Positions 55,602 through 64,000 of a stretch of DNA of 64,000 bases are shown here, in pieces. The stretch is from assembly GCA_041394325.1 (NCBI GenBank), contig JAWKIJ010000001.1:2542001-2606000 (forward strand), given 5' to 3'. The stretch comes from JAWKIJ01 sp041394325. Its GTDB lineage: Bacteria > Actinomycetota > Acidimicrobiia > Acidimicrobiales > Microtrichaceae. The first letter of the stretch is position 1; every line of letters begins with the position of its first letter. The position numbers and the translations under genes are program-made. The notes under the pieces were generated by a model. That model ran no database searches. It had not been told where the DNA came from and was given only the letters and a program-made list of their open reading frames with translations.

Positions 55602-57328
55602 TCAGAAGACCTTGGGAGCGCCCAGTTGCAGCAGTCGGGCCATGAAGTAGGCCGTCGGGAGCACGAACAACATCGCGTCGAAACGGTCGGGGACCCCGCC
55701 GTGACCAGGGATCAGCACACCCAGGTCCTTCACCCCGAGGCTCCGCTTGATGGCCGACTCGCACAGGTCGCCCACAGGGGCCATGAGCGCACAGATCAGG
55801 CAGAACGTGAAGGCCGTGCTGAGATTGGTGCCCACCGGGTGGATCCCACCGACCCCGACGATCAGCGTCGGGATGACGATACCCGCCCCCACCCCGCCGG
55901 CGAGGCCCTCGAGCGTCTTGTTCGGGCTGAGCTTGGACAATGGCCGACGTCCGAACTGCTTGCCGGTGAAGAAGGCTCCGACGTCGTAGCAGACCGTCAC
56001 CATCACCGCCGCGAGGATGACGCCGATTCCCTGGTTGCTGAGGCTTCCCGTCTGCCCCGCGCGTCCCAACCCCAAGATGAGCGAGGCGAACGATCCGAGC
56101 CCCCCCACGTAGGCGACCACGAACAGCGTCATCCCAAGGTCCGAAACGAGTGACGCCTTGAGGTCGACGAAGGAGTACCAGGCGAGCAGGACGATCACGA
56201 GAAGGGCGAAGATGACCGGATAGGCGAACGCGCGCTGGAAATACGGGGCGATCGCGAGGCCGGCGACGGCGACCAACCCGGGAAACCTCGCCGGCCGGTA
56301 CTGCGGCCGGTGATCCGCATGCGGCAGCGTGGAGAACATCTCACCCGCACAGACCGTCAGCACGACGGTCACGAGCCCGAGGGTCCATGGGCCACCCAGC
56401 TCGAAACACACCAGGCCGACGGCCGCCAGCGCGACACCGACACCCACGGCGACCCGCATGTCCCGCTCTCCGCCGCCACTCGAAGCGGCACCACGGGCGA
56501 TACGCGCGCGGGGCGCGTGCTACCGCGGTTGGAGCCGCGCTGACCCGGGCGGGCGGTGCCCCTCGTCACGCCGTCGGCGGATCGGGGACCGAGCACCGTG
56601 TCGACCGCACCCAGCTCCTCCTCGCCGTCCCAGTCGCTCGGCTCGCCGAGGGCCAACTCCCGCGAACCCTTCGTCGCCTCCGGATCGAAGTCGCGCAGGG
56701 CGCGCCGCTCGCCCGTGGCCATCCAGCCCGGTCGGAGGTCCTCGGAGACCGGGACGGTGCTGCCGATTCGCCGTGGCCGGTCGTTGGGCTCCCGCTCACC
56801 CTCCCGCTTGGCCGACGGGGCTCCGCCGGAACCTTCGGAGCCCTCGGCGCGGCCGGTATCGGGGCGGAGGTCCCGAATCGACACGCGGTGCTCGCTCGAA
56901 GGTTCGGGCTCGACGCCGACGAGGTCGTCGAGGGCGGCATCGTCGAAGTCGCTCCCCGTCGCCCTCCACCGGGGGCCCTCGTTCTGCGCCTGCATCGCCG
57001 GATCGGACTGATCCGCCACGACCGCCGGCACCGGCCCGGTGGGCGGCCTCGTGTACGGCGGCAGTTCGAAGGACTGTTGGGGGCCGACGATCGGAACCGA
57101 CGCGGTGATCGGTCCATCACCTCCCAGGACCCTCGGGGTGGCCGCGGGGCTGGGTCCTGCACCCTCACCTCGCGGGGGGTCGACGCTCGCACCCGGCGCT
57201 GCGGACCCGGCCACCGGATGCTCCTCGGGATCCTCGCCGGCGGAGGTCGGGTTGATCGGGCGGACGGACTCGCCGTCGTCGTCATTCCCGTCGAAACGAG
57301 GACGGGGACGACCGTCGTCACCGGCCAT
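55602..57328 (-). CDS. cdsA: Phosphatidate cytidylyltransferase with long disordered N-terminus, frameshifted
   Basis: Makes CDP-diacylglycerol, the precursor for PgsA. About 575 residues: an N-terminal hydrophilic extension of about 285 residues rich in Asp/Glu/Pro/Ser/Gly, then at least seven membrane segments ending in the CdsA signature SKLSPNKTLEGLAGGVGAG and VGDLCESAIKRSLGVKDLGV plus LIPGHGGVPDRFDAM. One lost base near 56506, in an alternating CG run, separates the extension from the enzyme. ATG 57328 has GGAGGG upstream and follows frr. An internal ATG 56459 could start the enzyme alone. Confidence 0.9.
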
Positions 57329-57329
57329 C

Positions 57330-57899
57330 TCAGCCCTCCATCAGTTCGTGCGTCTTGGCCTCGAGAGCGGTGTCGATCTCACCCTCGTACCGCTTGGTGA
57401 GCTTGTCGAGCGAGTCGGTCGCGCGGTGCAGGTCGTCCTCGGCGATGTCGCCGTCCCTCTGGAGACCTTCGAGGTCCTTTCGACCGTCACGCCGGGCACC
57501 ACGTACCGAGTTGCGCCCGTCCTCGGCGCGGGCCCTCACCATGCGCACGTACTCGCGCCGCCGCTCCTCGGTCAGAGCGGGGAACGCCAGTCGAATCTGA
57601 TTGCCGTCGTTGGAGGGGTTGAGTCCGAGGTTCGCCTCTCGGATCGCCCGTTCGATCGCCCCGATCGACGCCTTGTCGAACGGGCTGATCAGCAGCATCC
57701 GCGCCTCGGGCACCGAGAAGGAAGCGAGTTGCTGCAAGGGAACCACCGAGCCGTAGTACTCGACGGGCAGTCGTTCGACGAGCCCCGAGTTGGCGCGGCC
57801 ACTGCGTACCCCTGCGAACTCCTGGCGGGTGTGTGCCACGGCCTTGGACATTCGTTCCTCGGCCTCGAGTTGCACGGCCTCGATCAGGTCGTCGCTCAT
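57330..57899 (-). CDS. frr: Ribosome recycling factor
   Basis: 189 residues, splits post-termination ribosomes with EF-G. KAVAHTRQEFAGVRSGRAN, LPVEYYGSVVPLQQLASFSV, IREANLGLNPSNDGNQIRLA and FPALTEERRREYVRM are typical. ATG 57899; the stop lies 1 base before the cdsA start. Confidence 0.96.
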   Translation of the reverse strand: MSDDLIEAVQLEAEERMSKAVAHTRQEFAGVRSGRANSGLVERLPVEYYGSVVPLQQLASFSVPEARMLLISPFDKASIGAIERAIREANLGLNPSNDGNQIRLAFPALTEERRREYVRMVRARAEDGRNSVRGARRDGRKDLEGLQRDGDIAEDDLHRATDSLDKLTKRYEGEIDTALEAKTHELMEG

Positions 57900-58035
57900 C
57901 GCGCCATGCTCGCACACACCGACCGCACCGCGCCCATATGCGGCCGACACATCTGGATACCGTTCGGCCCACTTGAAGGCCGCCCACCACCGCGCGGACG
58001 CCGTCGACACCGTGCCGACCCGGCCGTCGGTCCGC

Positions 58036-58793
58036 TCATGAGCCCACCACGGTGCCGACCCGTTCGCCGTCGAGGATCCGTCCGAGGATCCGCTCGCCGA
58101 GAAGGTCGAAGACCACGATCGGAAGGCCGTTGTCCATACAAAGCGTGATCGCCGTGGAGTCCATCACCTTGAGGCCCCTGTTCAACACGTCGATGTAGGC
58201 GACCTCCACGAGCAGTTCGGCGTCGGGGTTGATCTTCGGGTCGTCGGTGTACACACCGTCGGTGCCGTTCTTGCCCATCAGAATGGCGTCCGCGTCGATC
58301 TCGACGGCCCGCAACGCTGCGGTCGTATCGGTGGTGAAGAACGGATTGCCCGTACCGCCGGCGAAGATGACAACCCTGCCCTTCTCGAGGTGTCGGATCG
58401 CCCGGCGCCGGATGTAGGGCTCGGCCACCTGGGACATGTGGATCGCCGACTGCACCCTGGTGGGTTGCCCCAGCCGTTCGAGGGTCTCCTGGAGGGCGAG
58501 ACCGTTCATCACCGTGGCCAACATCCCCATGTAGTCCGCCTGGGCGCGGTCCATACCCGCCCCGGCACCGGTCATCCCCCGCCAGATGTTGCCGCCGCCT
58601 ACGACGACCGCTACGTCCACGGAATAGGTCCGCTTCACGTCGATGATCGACTGGGCCAGCATGGCCACCACGCCACCGTCGATGCCGTAGCCGGCCTCTC
58701 CGGCGAACGCCTCGCCGGAGAGCTTCAACAGGACTCGGTTCCATCGCGGGGACGCGAGTCGTCGGTGGTGTCGGATCGATCGGGTTCGGTCAC
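58036..58793 (-). CDS. pyrH: Uridylate kinase, frameshifted near the N-terminus
   Basis: UMP kinase of the amino-acid kinase fold. VLLKLSGEAFAGEAGYGID, VVVGGGNIWRG, ADYMGMLATVMNGLALQ, VVIFAGGTGNPFFTTDTTA and MGKNGTDGVYTDDP are present. GTG 58793 starts VTEPDRSDTTDDSRPR and one lost base near 58748 joins it to WNRVLLKLSG, giving 252 residues. The shifted frame has no start codon close to the enzyme. Confidence 0.93.
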
Positions 58794-58999
58794 GTCGTCG
58801 CTTTGCTGATACCGGGCCGGCCTGGCCGGCGGCGGGTGGGAGCGGGATCGCCGCCCGACCGGATCCGTCGGGGCACCGCCACGGCGCGGTCGACGGCCGC
58901 CGCGTGGTCGCGATCACCGGGGACGCGACGATACCGCGCGACACCCCCGCCGTTCGCCGAGGTGCCCGCCGATCACCGCGTCCACGGTGCGCCGGACCG
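58794..58999. other. pyrH-tsf intergenic region
   Basis: No gene seen. It contains the short palindrome GCCGGCC-T-GGCCGGC at about 58816-58830, which could be a weak terminator between tsf and pyrH. Confidence 0.4.
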
Positions 59000-59793
59000 T
59001 CAGCCGTCGATCACCGCGAGGGCGAAGCGAACGATCGCCGCGTCGCCGAGGCGCTGCTGGACCGTCTCCTTGTCGCCGAACATCCCCTGTTCGGGAAGGA
59101 TGCGCTCGGCGAACCCGCGTTGAGCCGACCTTCGACGATCTTGGGCACGGCCTGCTCGGGTTTGCCCTCTTTTCGGGTCAGCGACTCGAAGCCCTCTCGC
59201 GCGGTCTCGACCAACGCCGGGTCGATCTCGTCACGGCTCAACCCCTGGGGCTTCGCGAAGGCGGTGTGCAGCGCCACCTCGTGTGCAAGTTCCGGTGAGA
59301 CGTCGCCGTGCAGTTCGACCAGCACGCCGACGGTCCCCCGGCCGTCCTGCTCGTGCAGGTAGGTGTCCAGCACGTTGCCGTCGGCCGCTTCGAACCGCTC
59401 GACCCTGCCGAGGACGATGTTCTCCTTCTTGGCGATCTTCACGGTGTCGATGTCGTCGGACAGTCGGGCCGCGGCGTCGACGCCGTCGGCGAGCACCGCC
59501 TGTGCCAACCGCTCGACCAGCGCCACGAAGTCGTCGGACTTCGCCGCGAAGTCGGTCTCGGACCGGAGCTCGACCAACGCGGCCGTGTTACCCGCCCGGG
59601 CGATCGACACCGCTCCCTGGTTGTTCTCGCGGTCCTCCAGAGTGGCGACCTTGGTGAGGCCCTTCTCCCTCAGGATGCGGGCCGCCTGGGTCGGATCGCC
59701 CTCGGCGGCGACGAGCGCCTTCTTCGCGTCCATCATCCCGGCGCCGGTTGCGTCGCGCAGTGCCTTCACGTCGGCTGCGGTGATCTCTGCCAT
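59000..59793 (-). CDS. tsf: Elongation factor Ts, frameshifted near the C-terminus
   Basis: Nucleotide exchange factor for EF-Tu, about 264 residues. MAEITAADVKALRDATGAGM with MDAKKAL, the core LVELRSETDFAAKSDDF, and the C-terminal KIVEGRLNA. One lost base near 59114 restores GFAERILPEQGMFGDKETVQ, then FALAVIDG and a TGA at 59000-59002. Without it the protein would end in an unrelated Ser/Arg tail. Follows rpsB by 23 bases. Confidence 0.94.
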
Positions 59794-59816
59794 GGGAAGC
59801 TCCTTGCCTGGAGGGG

Positions 59817-60725
59817 TTACTCGCCGGCCGGTTCGGCGACGTCGGTGGTCTCGCCCTCGGATGCGGGGCTCGTCGTGGACGCCTCCTCGGCGCCGGCGGC
59901 ACGCGACGCCGCCATTCGCGCCTCGCGCTGGGCCGCCTGGGCGGCGGCCTGACGTCGGGCCTCGGCCTGCTCCTGGGCCTTCTGAGCGTCCTCTTCGGGG
60001 GTGCGGGGCATGACGATCGGGGTGCCGGTCCGACGCGAGCGGATCTGACGACCCTCGGTCACCGCGTCGCACACGATGCGGGCCATGAGATCACCTGCCC
60101 GGATCGCATCGTCGTTGCCGGGGATGACGTACTGGATGACGTCGGGGTCGCAGTTCGTGTCGACCACCGCGAGGATCGGGATACCCAGCTTGTTGGCCTC
60201 CGTGACCGCGATGTCCTCCTTCTTGGTGTCGAGGATGAACACCGCGTCCGGTGCCTTCTCCAGGTGCCGCATCCCCCCGAGGTTGCGCTCCAGCTTGTTC
60301 AGCTCACGCCCGAGCAGCAGTGCCTCCTTCTTGGGCATGACCTCGAACTCCCCGGAGTCCCGCATGCGCTGGTACTCCTTCATCTTGGTGATGCGCTTGG
60401 AGATGGTCTCGAAGTTGGTCAGCATCCCGCCCAACCAGCGCTGATTGACGAAGGGCATGCCGCACTTGGTCGCGTAACCCTCGACACTGTCCTGCGATTG
60501 GCGCTTGGTCCCGATGAACAGGATCGTCCCGCCGTCGGCGACGAGGTCGCGCGTGTACACGTAGGCCTTCTCGATGTGCTTGAGAGTCTGGCGCAGATCG
60601 ATGATGTAGATGCCGTTCTGCTCACCATGGATGAAGCGCTGCATCTTCGGGTTCCATCGGCGGGTCGGGTGCCCGAAGTGCACCCCGGCGTCGATGAGCT
60701 GCTGCATGGTGACGACAGGAGCCAT
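59817..60725 (-). CDS. rpsB: Ribosomal protein S2
   Basis: 302 residues: LIDAGVHFGHPTRRWNPKMQ, IDLRQTLKHIEKAY, GTKRQSQDSVEGYA, VNQRWLGGMLTNFETI, ILAVVDTNCDPDVIQYVIPG. A C-terminal Ala/Glu-rich tail of about 50 residues is longer than in most S2. ATG 60725 has GAAGGGAAA upstream. Intact. Confidence 0.96.
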   Translation of the reverse strand: MAPVVTMQQLIDAGVHFGHPTRRWNPKMQRFIHGEQNGIYIIDLRQTLKHIEKAYVYTRDLVADGGTILFIGTKRQSQDSVEGYATKCGMPFVNQRWLGGMLTNFETISKRITKMKEYQRMRDSGEFEVMPKKEALLLGRELNKLERNLGGMRHLEKAPDAVFILDTKKEDIAVTEANKLGIPILAVVDTNCDPDVIQYVIPGNDDAIRAGDLMARIVCDAVTEGRQIRSRRTGTPIVMPRTPEEDAQKAQEQAEARRQAAAQAAQREARMAASRAAGAEEASTTSPASEGETTDVAEPAGE

Positions 60726-60921
60726 ATGTCTTTCCCTTCGGTTGAACCTGGGACGACGCGCAGCGACGCTGCGACCGGGGACTCGCCCAGGGGAGTACTC
60801 GGACGCGACCGACCGTCGGTGGCCGCGACGAGGCGCCGAGTTAGCGCCACAAGGCGGACACTCTAGGCGCGCCGCGGCCCGACGCGAAGACCGGCTCCGA
60901 TACCGACACCCCACACCACCC
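60726..60921. other. rpsB upstream region
   Basis: No gene. A 7-bp palindrome CGCAGCG-A-CGCTGCG at 60759-60773, about 35 bases before rpsB, could be part of a structured leader. Confidence 0.35.
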
Positions 60922-60972
60922 GTTTTGTCGCGCGAAAGTCGCGCCCACAACGCGACTTTCGCGCGACAAAAC
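60922..60972. repeat. 22-bp perfect inverted repeat
   Basis: GTTTTGTCGCGCGAAAGTCGCG at 60922-60943 is repeated in inverse at 60951-60972 around a 7-base loop (CCCACAA). Each arm contains GTCGCG twice around GAAA. It lies 38 bases after the LytM gene stop (minus strand), so it may act as its terminator, but the T-rich part is at the outer 5' end of each arm, not after the stem, so it is not a normal intrinsic terminator. Confidence 0.8.
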
Positions 60973-61010
60973 CGGGGGTCGTAGCGCGCGGTTCGCGGCG
61001 GTCCCGCGGC

Positions 61011-61646
61011 TCAGTACGGGACGAGATGGGCTCGGCGCGGGCCACCGAACAGAGTCGCCGGATCGAGGTAGAGGTCGCCGCGCCGAACCCCCAGATGCAA
61101 CGACACCCCGGCGGTGCCGAGCGCGGCACCCGGCCCGACCACCTCACCCCGAGCGACCGAGATCTCCGCCAGCGGACCGTAGGAACTGCGGAGACCGTCG
61201 TCATGGAGCACCGTGACCCAGCGCAGCCCGGCCACCGACCCGGCGAACACGATGATCCCCGAACCGATCGCGCCGACCGGCTCGCCCGGGAGCGTCGAGT
61301 AGTCGATGCCCCGGTTTCCCGGCCCGTAGGGACCCTGCGACACGTCGAAGGCACGCTCGATCGGCCCACTGACCGGTGGCCGGTACGCGCCGCGCACCGC
61401 CGGCGTCTCGAGCCCCGCCCCGGCACCGCCCCGATCGGCTGCTGCAGCGGGCGTCGGCTGGGCGAGCATGCTCAGGGAGAGGAGCGCCGCAGCCGTCGGA
61501 CGGAACAGCGGTGCGGCCCGACAGGCCTCAGGTTCCCGACGGGCCGAGGATCGACTCCGATATCGAGGCCTCCGCGACCGTCCACCGATCCGATCCGCGG
61601 GCCGCAACCCCGAGAGTACGACCACCATCGCGCACTTCCTCTCCAT
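61011..61646 (-). CDS. LytM/M23-like secreted protein with degenerate zinc site
   Basis: 211 residues. Basic N-terminus, hydrophobic segment (AAALLSLSMLAQPTPAAAA) suggesting a signal peptide, then an M23 fold: VSGPIERAFD, GPGNRGIDYSTLPGEPVGAI, GSGIIVFAGSVAGLRWVTVL, GPGAALGTAGVSLHLGVRRG and YLDP. In active enzymes the first motif is HxxxD and the last HxH; here they read NRGID and SLH, so two zinc ligands are missing. It may be an amidase activator rather than an enzyme. Between whiG and rpsB. Confidence 0.8.
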   Translation of the reverse strand: MERKCAMVVVLSGLRPADRIGGRSRRPRYRSRSSARREPEACRAAPLFRPTAAALLSLSMLAQPTPAAAADRGGAGAGLETPAVRGAYRPPVSGPIERAFDVSQGPYGPGNRGIDYSTLPGEPVGAIGSGIIVFAGSVAGLRWVTVLHDDGLRSSYGPLAEISVARGEVVGPGAALGTAGVSLHLGVRRGDLYLDPATLFGGPRRAHLVPY

Positions 61647-61756
61647 TCCCCCCGCAGCGCGGAGGATCGAAAGGGGAAAGTGACGGGGGAAGGGTCGGAT
61701 GACCTGAAGCCCGGACAGCGGACGGTACCCGGCCGCCCACCATAACGGGACCGTCG

Positions 61757-62560
61757 TCAGTCGTGGTCGAGGCTGCGAAGCCGCGACCGCAACTGGATCA
61801 TCGCCTTCGAATGGATCTGACAGGCCCGCGACTCGGTGACACCGAGCACCCGGCCGACCTCGGCGAGGGTCAACGACTCGTAGTAGTAGAGCATCAACAC
61901 GACCTTCTCCCGTTCGGGCATCCCGTTGATGGCCTGGGAGAGCAGGTGACGGAGTTCGGTCACCTCGAACGCACCGGTCGGACCGTGACCCGAGTCGGCG
62001 ATCGTGTCGCCGAGGGTGAGGGCCTCGCCGCGCTCGCCACCGACCAGGAGGATCTCGTCGAGTGCAGCCATTCCGACCACCGCGATCTGGCTGAGCGCCT
62101 GCTGGAACTGATCCTCGCTCCAGCCGAGTTCGGCCGCCACCTCGTTGTCGGTGGGGACCCGTCCGAGCAGCCCTTCGAGTTTGGCGTAGGCCTTCTCGAC
62201 CGATCGGACCCGCACGCGGACCGACCGCGGAACCCAGTCGATACTGCGCAGTTCGTCGAGGATCGCACCCTTGATCCGGCTGATCGCGTAGGTCTCGAAC
62301 TTGAAGCCGCGTTCGGGTTCGAACTTGTCGATGGCATCGATCAGGCCGAACATGCCGTAACTCACCAGATCACCGTGCTCGACGTTCTGGGGCAATCCGA
62401 CCGATACACGGCTGGCGACGTATTTCACCAACGGCGAGTAGTGGAGGATCAGGGTGTCGCGAAGCTCGGCCGTGGGTGCGGCTTGATAGCGCGCCCACAT
62501 CACCTCCACTTCGCTCGCCTCGGTCAGATCCCGTACTTCGGCTTCCCCAGCTGTACTCAT
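61757..62560 (-). CDS. whiG: FliA/WhiG family RNA polymerase sigma factor
   Basis: 267 residues. Region 2: LILHYSPLVKYVASRVSVGL, YGMFGLIDAIDKFEPERGFK with FETYAISRIKGAILDELRSI; region 3: RVPTDNEVAAELGWSEDQF; region 4: MPEREKVVLMLYYYESLTLA, EVGRVLGVTESRACQIHSKA. Belongs to the WhiG/FliA (sigma28-like) group. No flagellar genes are present here, so a developmental or envelope role as in Streptomyces WhiG is possible. ATG 62560 overlaps the xerC TGA as ATGA. Confidence 0.88.
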   Translation of the reverse strand: MSTAGEAEVRDLTEASEVEVMWARYQAAPTAELRDTLILHYSPLVKYVASRVSVGLPQNVEHGDLVSYGMFGLIDAIDKFEPERGFKFETYAISRIKGAILDELRSIDWVPRSVRVRVRSVEKAYAKLEGLLGRVPTDNEVAAELGWSEDQFQQALSQIAVVGMAALDEILLVGGERGEALTLGDTIADSGHGPTGAFEVTELRHLLSQAINGMPEREKVVLMLYYYESLTLAEVGRVLGVTESRACQIHSKAMIQLRSRLRSLDHD

Positions 62561-63525
62561 GCTCTCGGATGACTCCCGTCGTAGACGCGGCGCAGACGCT
62601 CTTTGGAGACGTGGGTATAGATCTGCGTGGTGGCGAGATCAACGTGCCCAAGCAGTTCCTGGACGACCCTCAGATCGGCACCGCCGTCGAGAATGTGAGT
62701 CGCGAACGAGTGGCGCAACGCATGCGGATTGGCCGGCACCGGGGAACGTCGGTCGACGATCCGCCTGACGTCGCGAGGCGAAAGCGGATTGCCGCGTTGG
62801 TTGACGAACAGGTCGCCACGGCGCTCACCCCTGCTCGCCTCGACCGACGCGGCGTCATGGTGTCGAAGCGAGCCGCCGGTATCGGAGGACTCGGAGGACG
62901 CGTCCTCGACCAGCTGGGGACGGCCATCGCGCAGCCAGGCCTGAAGCGCACGCACCGCAGGATCGCTCAACGGCACGGTGCGCTGCTTCTCCCCCTTGCC
63001 CCACACGGTGACGCTCTTGCGTCGGAGGTCGAGATCGGCCACCCGCAGGGTGCACAGCTCCGAGACCCGCAGTCCCGAGCCGTACAACAACTCCAAGACG
63101 GCATCGTCGCGCATCCGTCGAAGGTCCTGCGGTTCGGAGTCGGCGGCCTCGTCCAACAGGACGACCAACTGGTCCTCGGTGAGCACCCTCGGGAGACGAC
63201 TCTCGCCACGAGGCGTGGCGAGCCCGAGAGTCGGATCGACGGCGACATGACCCGACTCGGCCAACCAGTGGAAATACCTCCGGAGCGCGGAGAGCTTGCG
63301 TCGGATCGTCGCGGCGGCGAGCGGTTCGGAACCTGCAGCGGCGCCATGACCTCCGAGTTCGGCGAGATAGGTGCGGAGCGACGTGCGCGTCACCCGCTCG
63401 GGTCCGGTGAGCTCGTGCTCGATCGCCCAACCGACGAACGCGTGCAGATCGCGGCGATACACCGCCTTGGTCCCGTCGCTCAGCGCGAGGGTCGCCCGTT
63501 CGAACTCGGCGAGCCTCCATGCCAT
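62557..63525 (-). CDS. xerC: Tyrosine recombinase XerC/XerD-like
   Basis: 322 residues. N-terminal SAM-like domain (ATLALSDGTKAVYRRDLHAF), catalytic domain with Arg in GSGLRVSELCTL, Lys in GKGEKQRTVPL, HALRHSFATHILDGGADLRV, His and Tyr nucleophile in LLGHVDLATTQIYTHVSKER. An insert of about 30 polar residues (near residue 225, SSESSDTGG...ASRGERRG) lies in the catalytic domain. Probably the chromosome dimer resolvase working with FtsK. ATG 63525 fits the family start. Confidence 0.9.
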   Translation of the reverse strand: MAWRLAEFERATLALSDGTKAVYRRDLHAFVGWAIEHELTGPERVTRTSLRTYLAELGGHGAAAGSEPLAAATIRRKLSALRRYFHWLAESGHVAVDPTLGLATPRGESRLPRVLTEDQLVVLLDEAADSEPQDLRRMRDDAVLELLYGSGLRVSELCTLRVADLDLRRKSVTVWGKGEKQRTVPLSDPAVRALQAWLRDGRPQLVEDASSESSDTGGSLRHHDAASVEASRGERRGDLFVNQRGNPLSPRDVRRIVDRRSPVPANPHALRHSFATHILDGGADLRVVQELLGHVDLATTQIYTHVSKERLRRVYDGSHPRA

Positions 63526-63564
63526 CGGGACAGCGTATCGCGACCACCGAAAGTGTGGCACCAC

Positions 63565-64000
63565 TCACTTTCCGTGAGGCCCACAGCTCAAGAGGGCGCC
63601 GTCGTCCACCAGGTGTCCCGTCGACACCAGCCGTGCCACCGCCACGAGCACCTCGGCCATCGGCGCGTCGGCACACCCGTCCACTACCCGTTCGGTCGAG
63701 AGCGCGTCGGAGCCGACCAGCTGCAGCACCCGCATCTGGAGCGGATCCAGCCGAGGAGCCTCGTGTACCGGCGTGACGAGTCCGGGCACGAGGTTCTCGC
63801 GATCGCCGCCGTCGGTGACGGCTGCCGGTTGAGAACAGCGCGGGTCCGATACCGAGGGATCGCGACCCAGCAGCCCAAGCGCCCCGACGATGTCGCCGAC
63901 GTCGAGGCACGGTGCGCAACCGTCGACCAACAGCCGATTGCAGCCCTTGGAGGCGGCACTGTTCACCGATCCCGGTACGGCCAGCACCGGCACGCCGCGC
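63565..64000 (-). CDS. dprA: DNA processing protein DprA, 5' part beyond the window
   Basis: C-terminal part of about 145 residues, open to the right edge. VLAVPGSVNSAASKGCNRLL is the conserved end of the Rossmann domain, and a C-terminal winged helix follows (VLQLVGSDALSTERVVDGC, EVLVAVARLVSTGHLVDDGA). DprA loads RecA on single-stranded DNA. The order dprA-xerC-whiG is typical of actinobacteria. Confidence 0.9.
   Translation of the reverse strand, partial: RGVPVLAVPGSVNSAASKGCNRLLVDGCAPCLDVGDIVGALGLLGRDPSVSDPRCSQPAAVTDGGDRENLVPGLVTPVHEAPRLDPLQMRVLQLVGSDALSTERVVDGCADAPMAEVLVAVARLVSTGHLVDDGALLSCGPHGK

Noticed and set aside
60922..60972. Calling the 22-bp inverted repeat an intrinsic terminator
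   Set aside because: The T tracts are at the 5' ends of the arms and no T tract follows the stem on either strand.
1..64000. tRNA, rRNA, prophage or insertion sequence genes
   Set aside because: I looked in intergenic gaps for TTC-loop-like GGTTCRAATCC motifs, transposase signatures and terminal repeats and saw none; a covariance-model scan would be decisive.

Overview
The window looks like one contiguous chromosomal segment of a high-GC actinobacterium. The best guess is a member of the Acidimicrobiia (Ilumatobacter/Microtrichales-like). That guess rests on the mix of genes and their order: a B12-dependent ribonucleotide reductase, an actinobacterial-type lexA with GAAC-N4-GTTC SOS boxes, recA-cinA-pgsA-rimO order, a WhiG/FliA-type sigma factor next to a tyrosine recombinase, and actinobacterial dapC/dapD. 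I see no rRNA, tRNA, CRISPR array, prophage or insertion sequence. Almost everything is core housekeeping; the region with the most accessory character is about 27-32.6 kb.

Layout. 1-4.4 kb: nrdJ (partial), a RibD-type reductase, a LysM protein divergent from lexA with five SOS boxes between them. 4.5-18.9 kb: dapD, a Pro/Ala-rich membrane protein, then a tightly overlapping leftward operon miaB - APH-like pseudokinase - miaA - dapF - hflX - dapC - dapE, preceded by recA, cinA, pgsA and rimO. 19-27 kb: inositol-3-phosphate synthase, a secreted protein of unknown function, ftsK, RNase J and dapA. 27-35.8 kb: a winged-helix regulator, a ferritin-like diiron protein, two TetR regulators, a membrane-anchored cupredoxin/nitrite-reductase-like copper protein, SURF1, proS, a DedA-like protein and a TauE/SafE permease. 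35.8-51.4 kb: dapB, an M16 peptidase, pnp, rpsO, an alpha/beta hydrolase, ribF, truB, rbfA, infB, ylxR, nusA, rimP, then ispG behind its own terminator. 51.5-64 kb: an SsuD-like monooxygenase, rseP, dxr, cdsA, frr, pyrH, tsf, rpsB, a degenerate LytM protein, whiG, xerC and the 3' part of dprA.

Pathways. All six dap genes of the succinylase route to meso-diaminopimelate (dapA, B, C, D, E, F) lie within 32 kb. MEP isoprenoid synthesis (dxr, ispG), membrane lipid synthesis (cdsA, pgsA, and inositol phosphate for phosphatidylinositol) and the late translation cluster (rimP-nusA-ylxR-infB-rbfA-truB-ribF, rpsB-tsf-pyrH-frr) are also present. Many neighbours overlap by exactly 4 bp (ATGA, GTGA or TTGA), which implies translational coupling.

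The most striking property of the raw sequence is that 17 otherwise well-conserved genes, including recA, infB, pnp, tsf, pyrH and rseP, are interrupted by about 27 single frameshifts. Eighteen are explained by one missing base; the other nine need either two missing bases or one extra. Essential genes cannot all be dead, so this most likely reflects deletion-biased sequencing or assembly error. The frameshifted loci are therefore annotated as full-length genes, with the break positions given.
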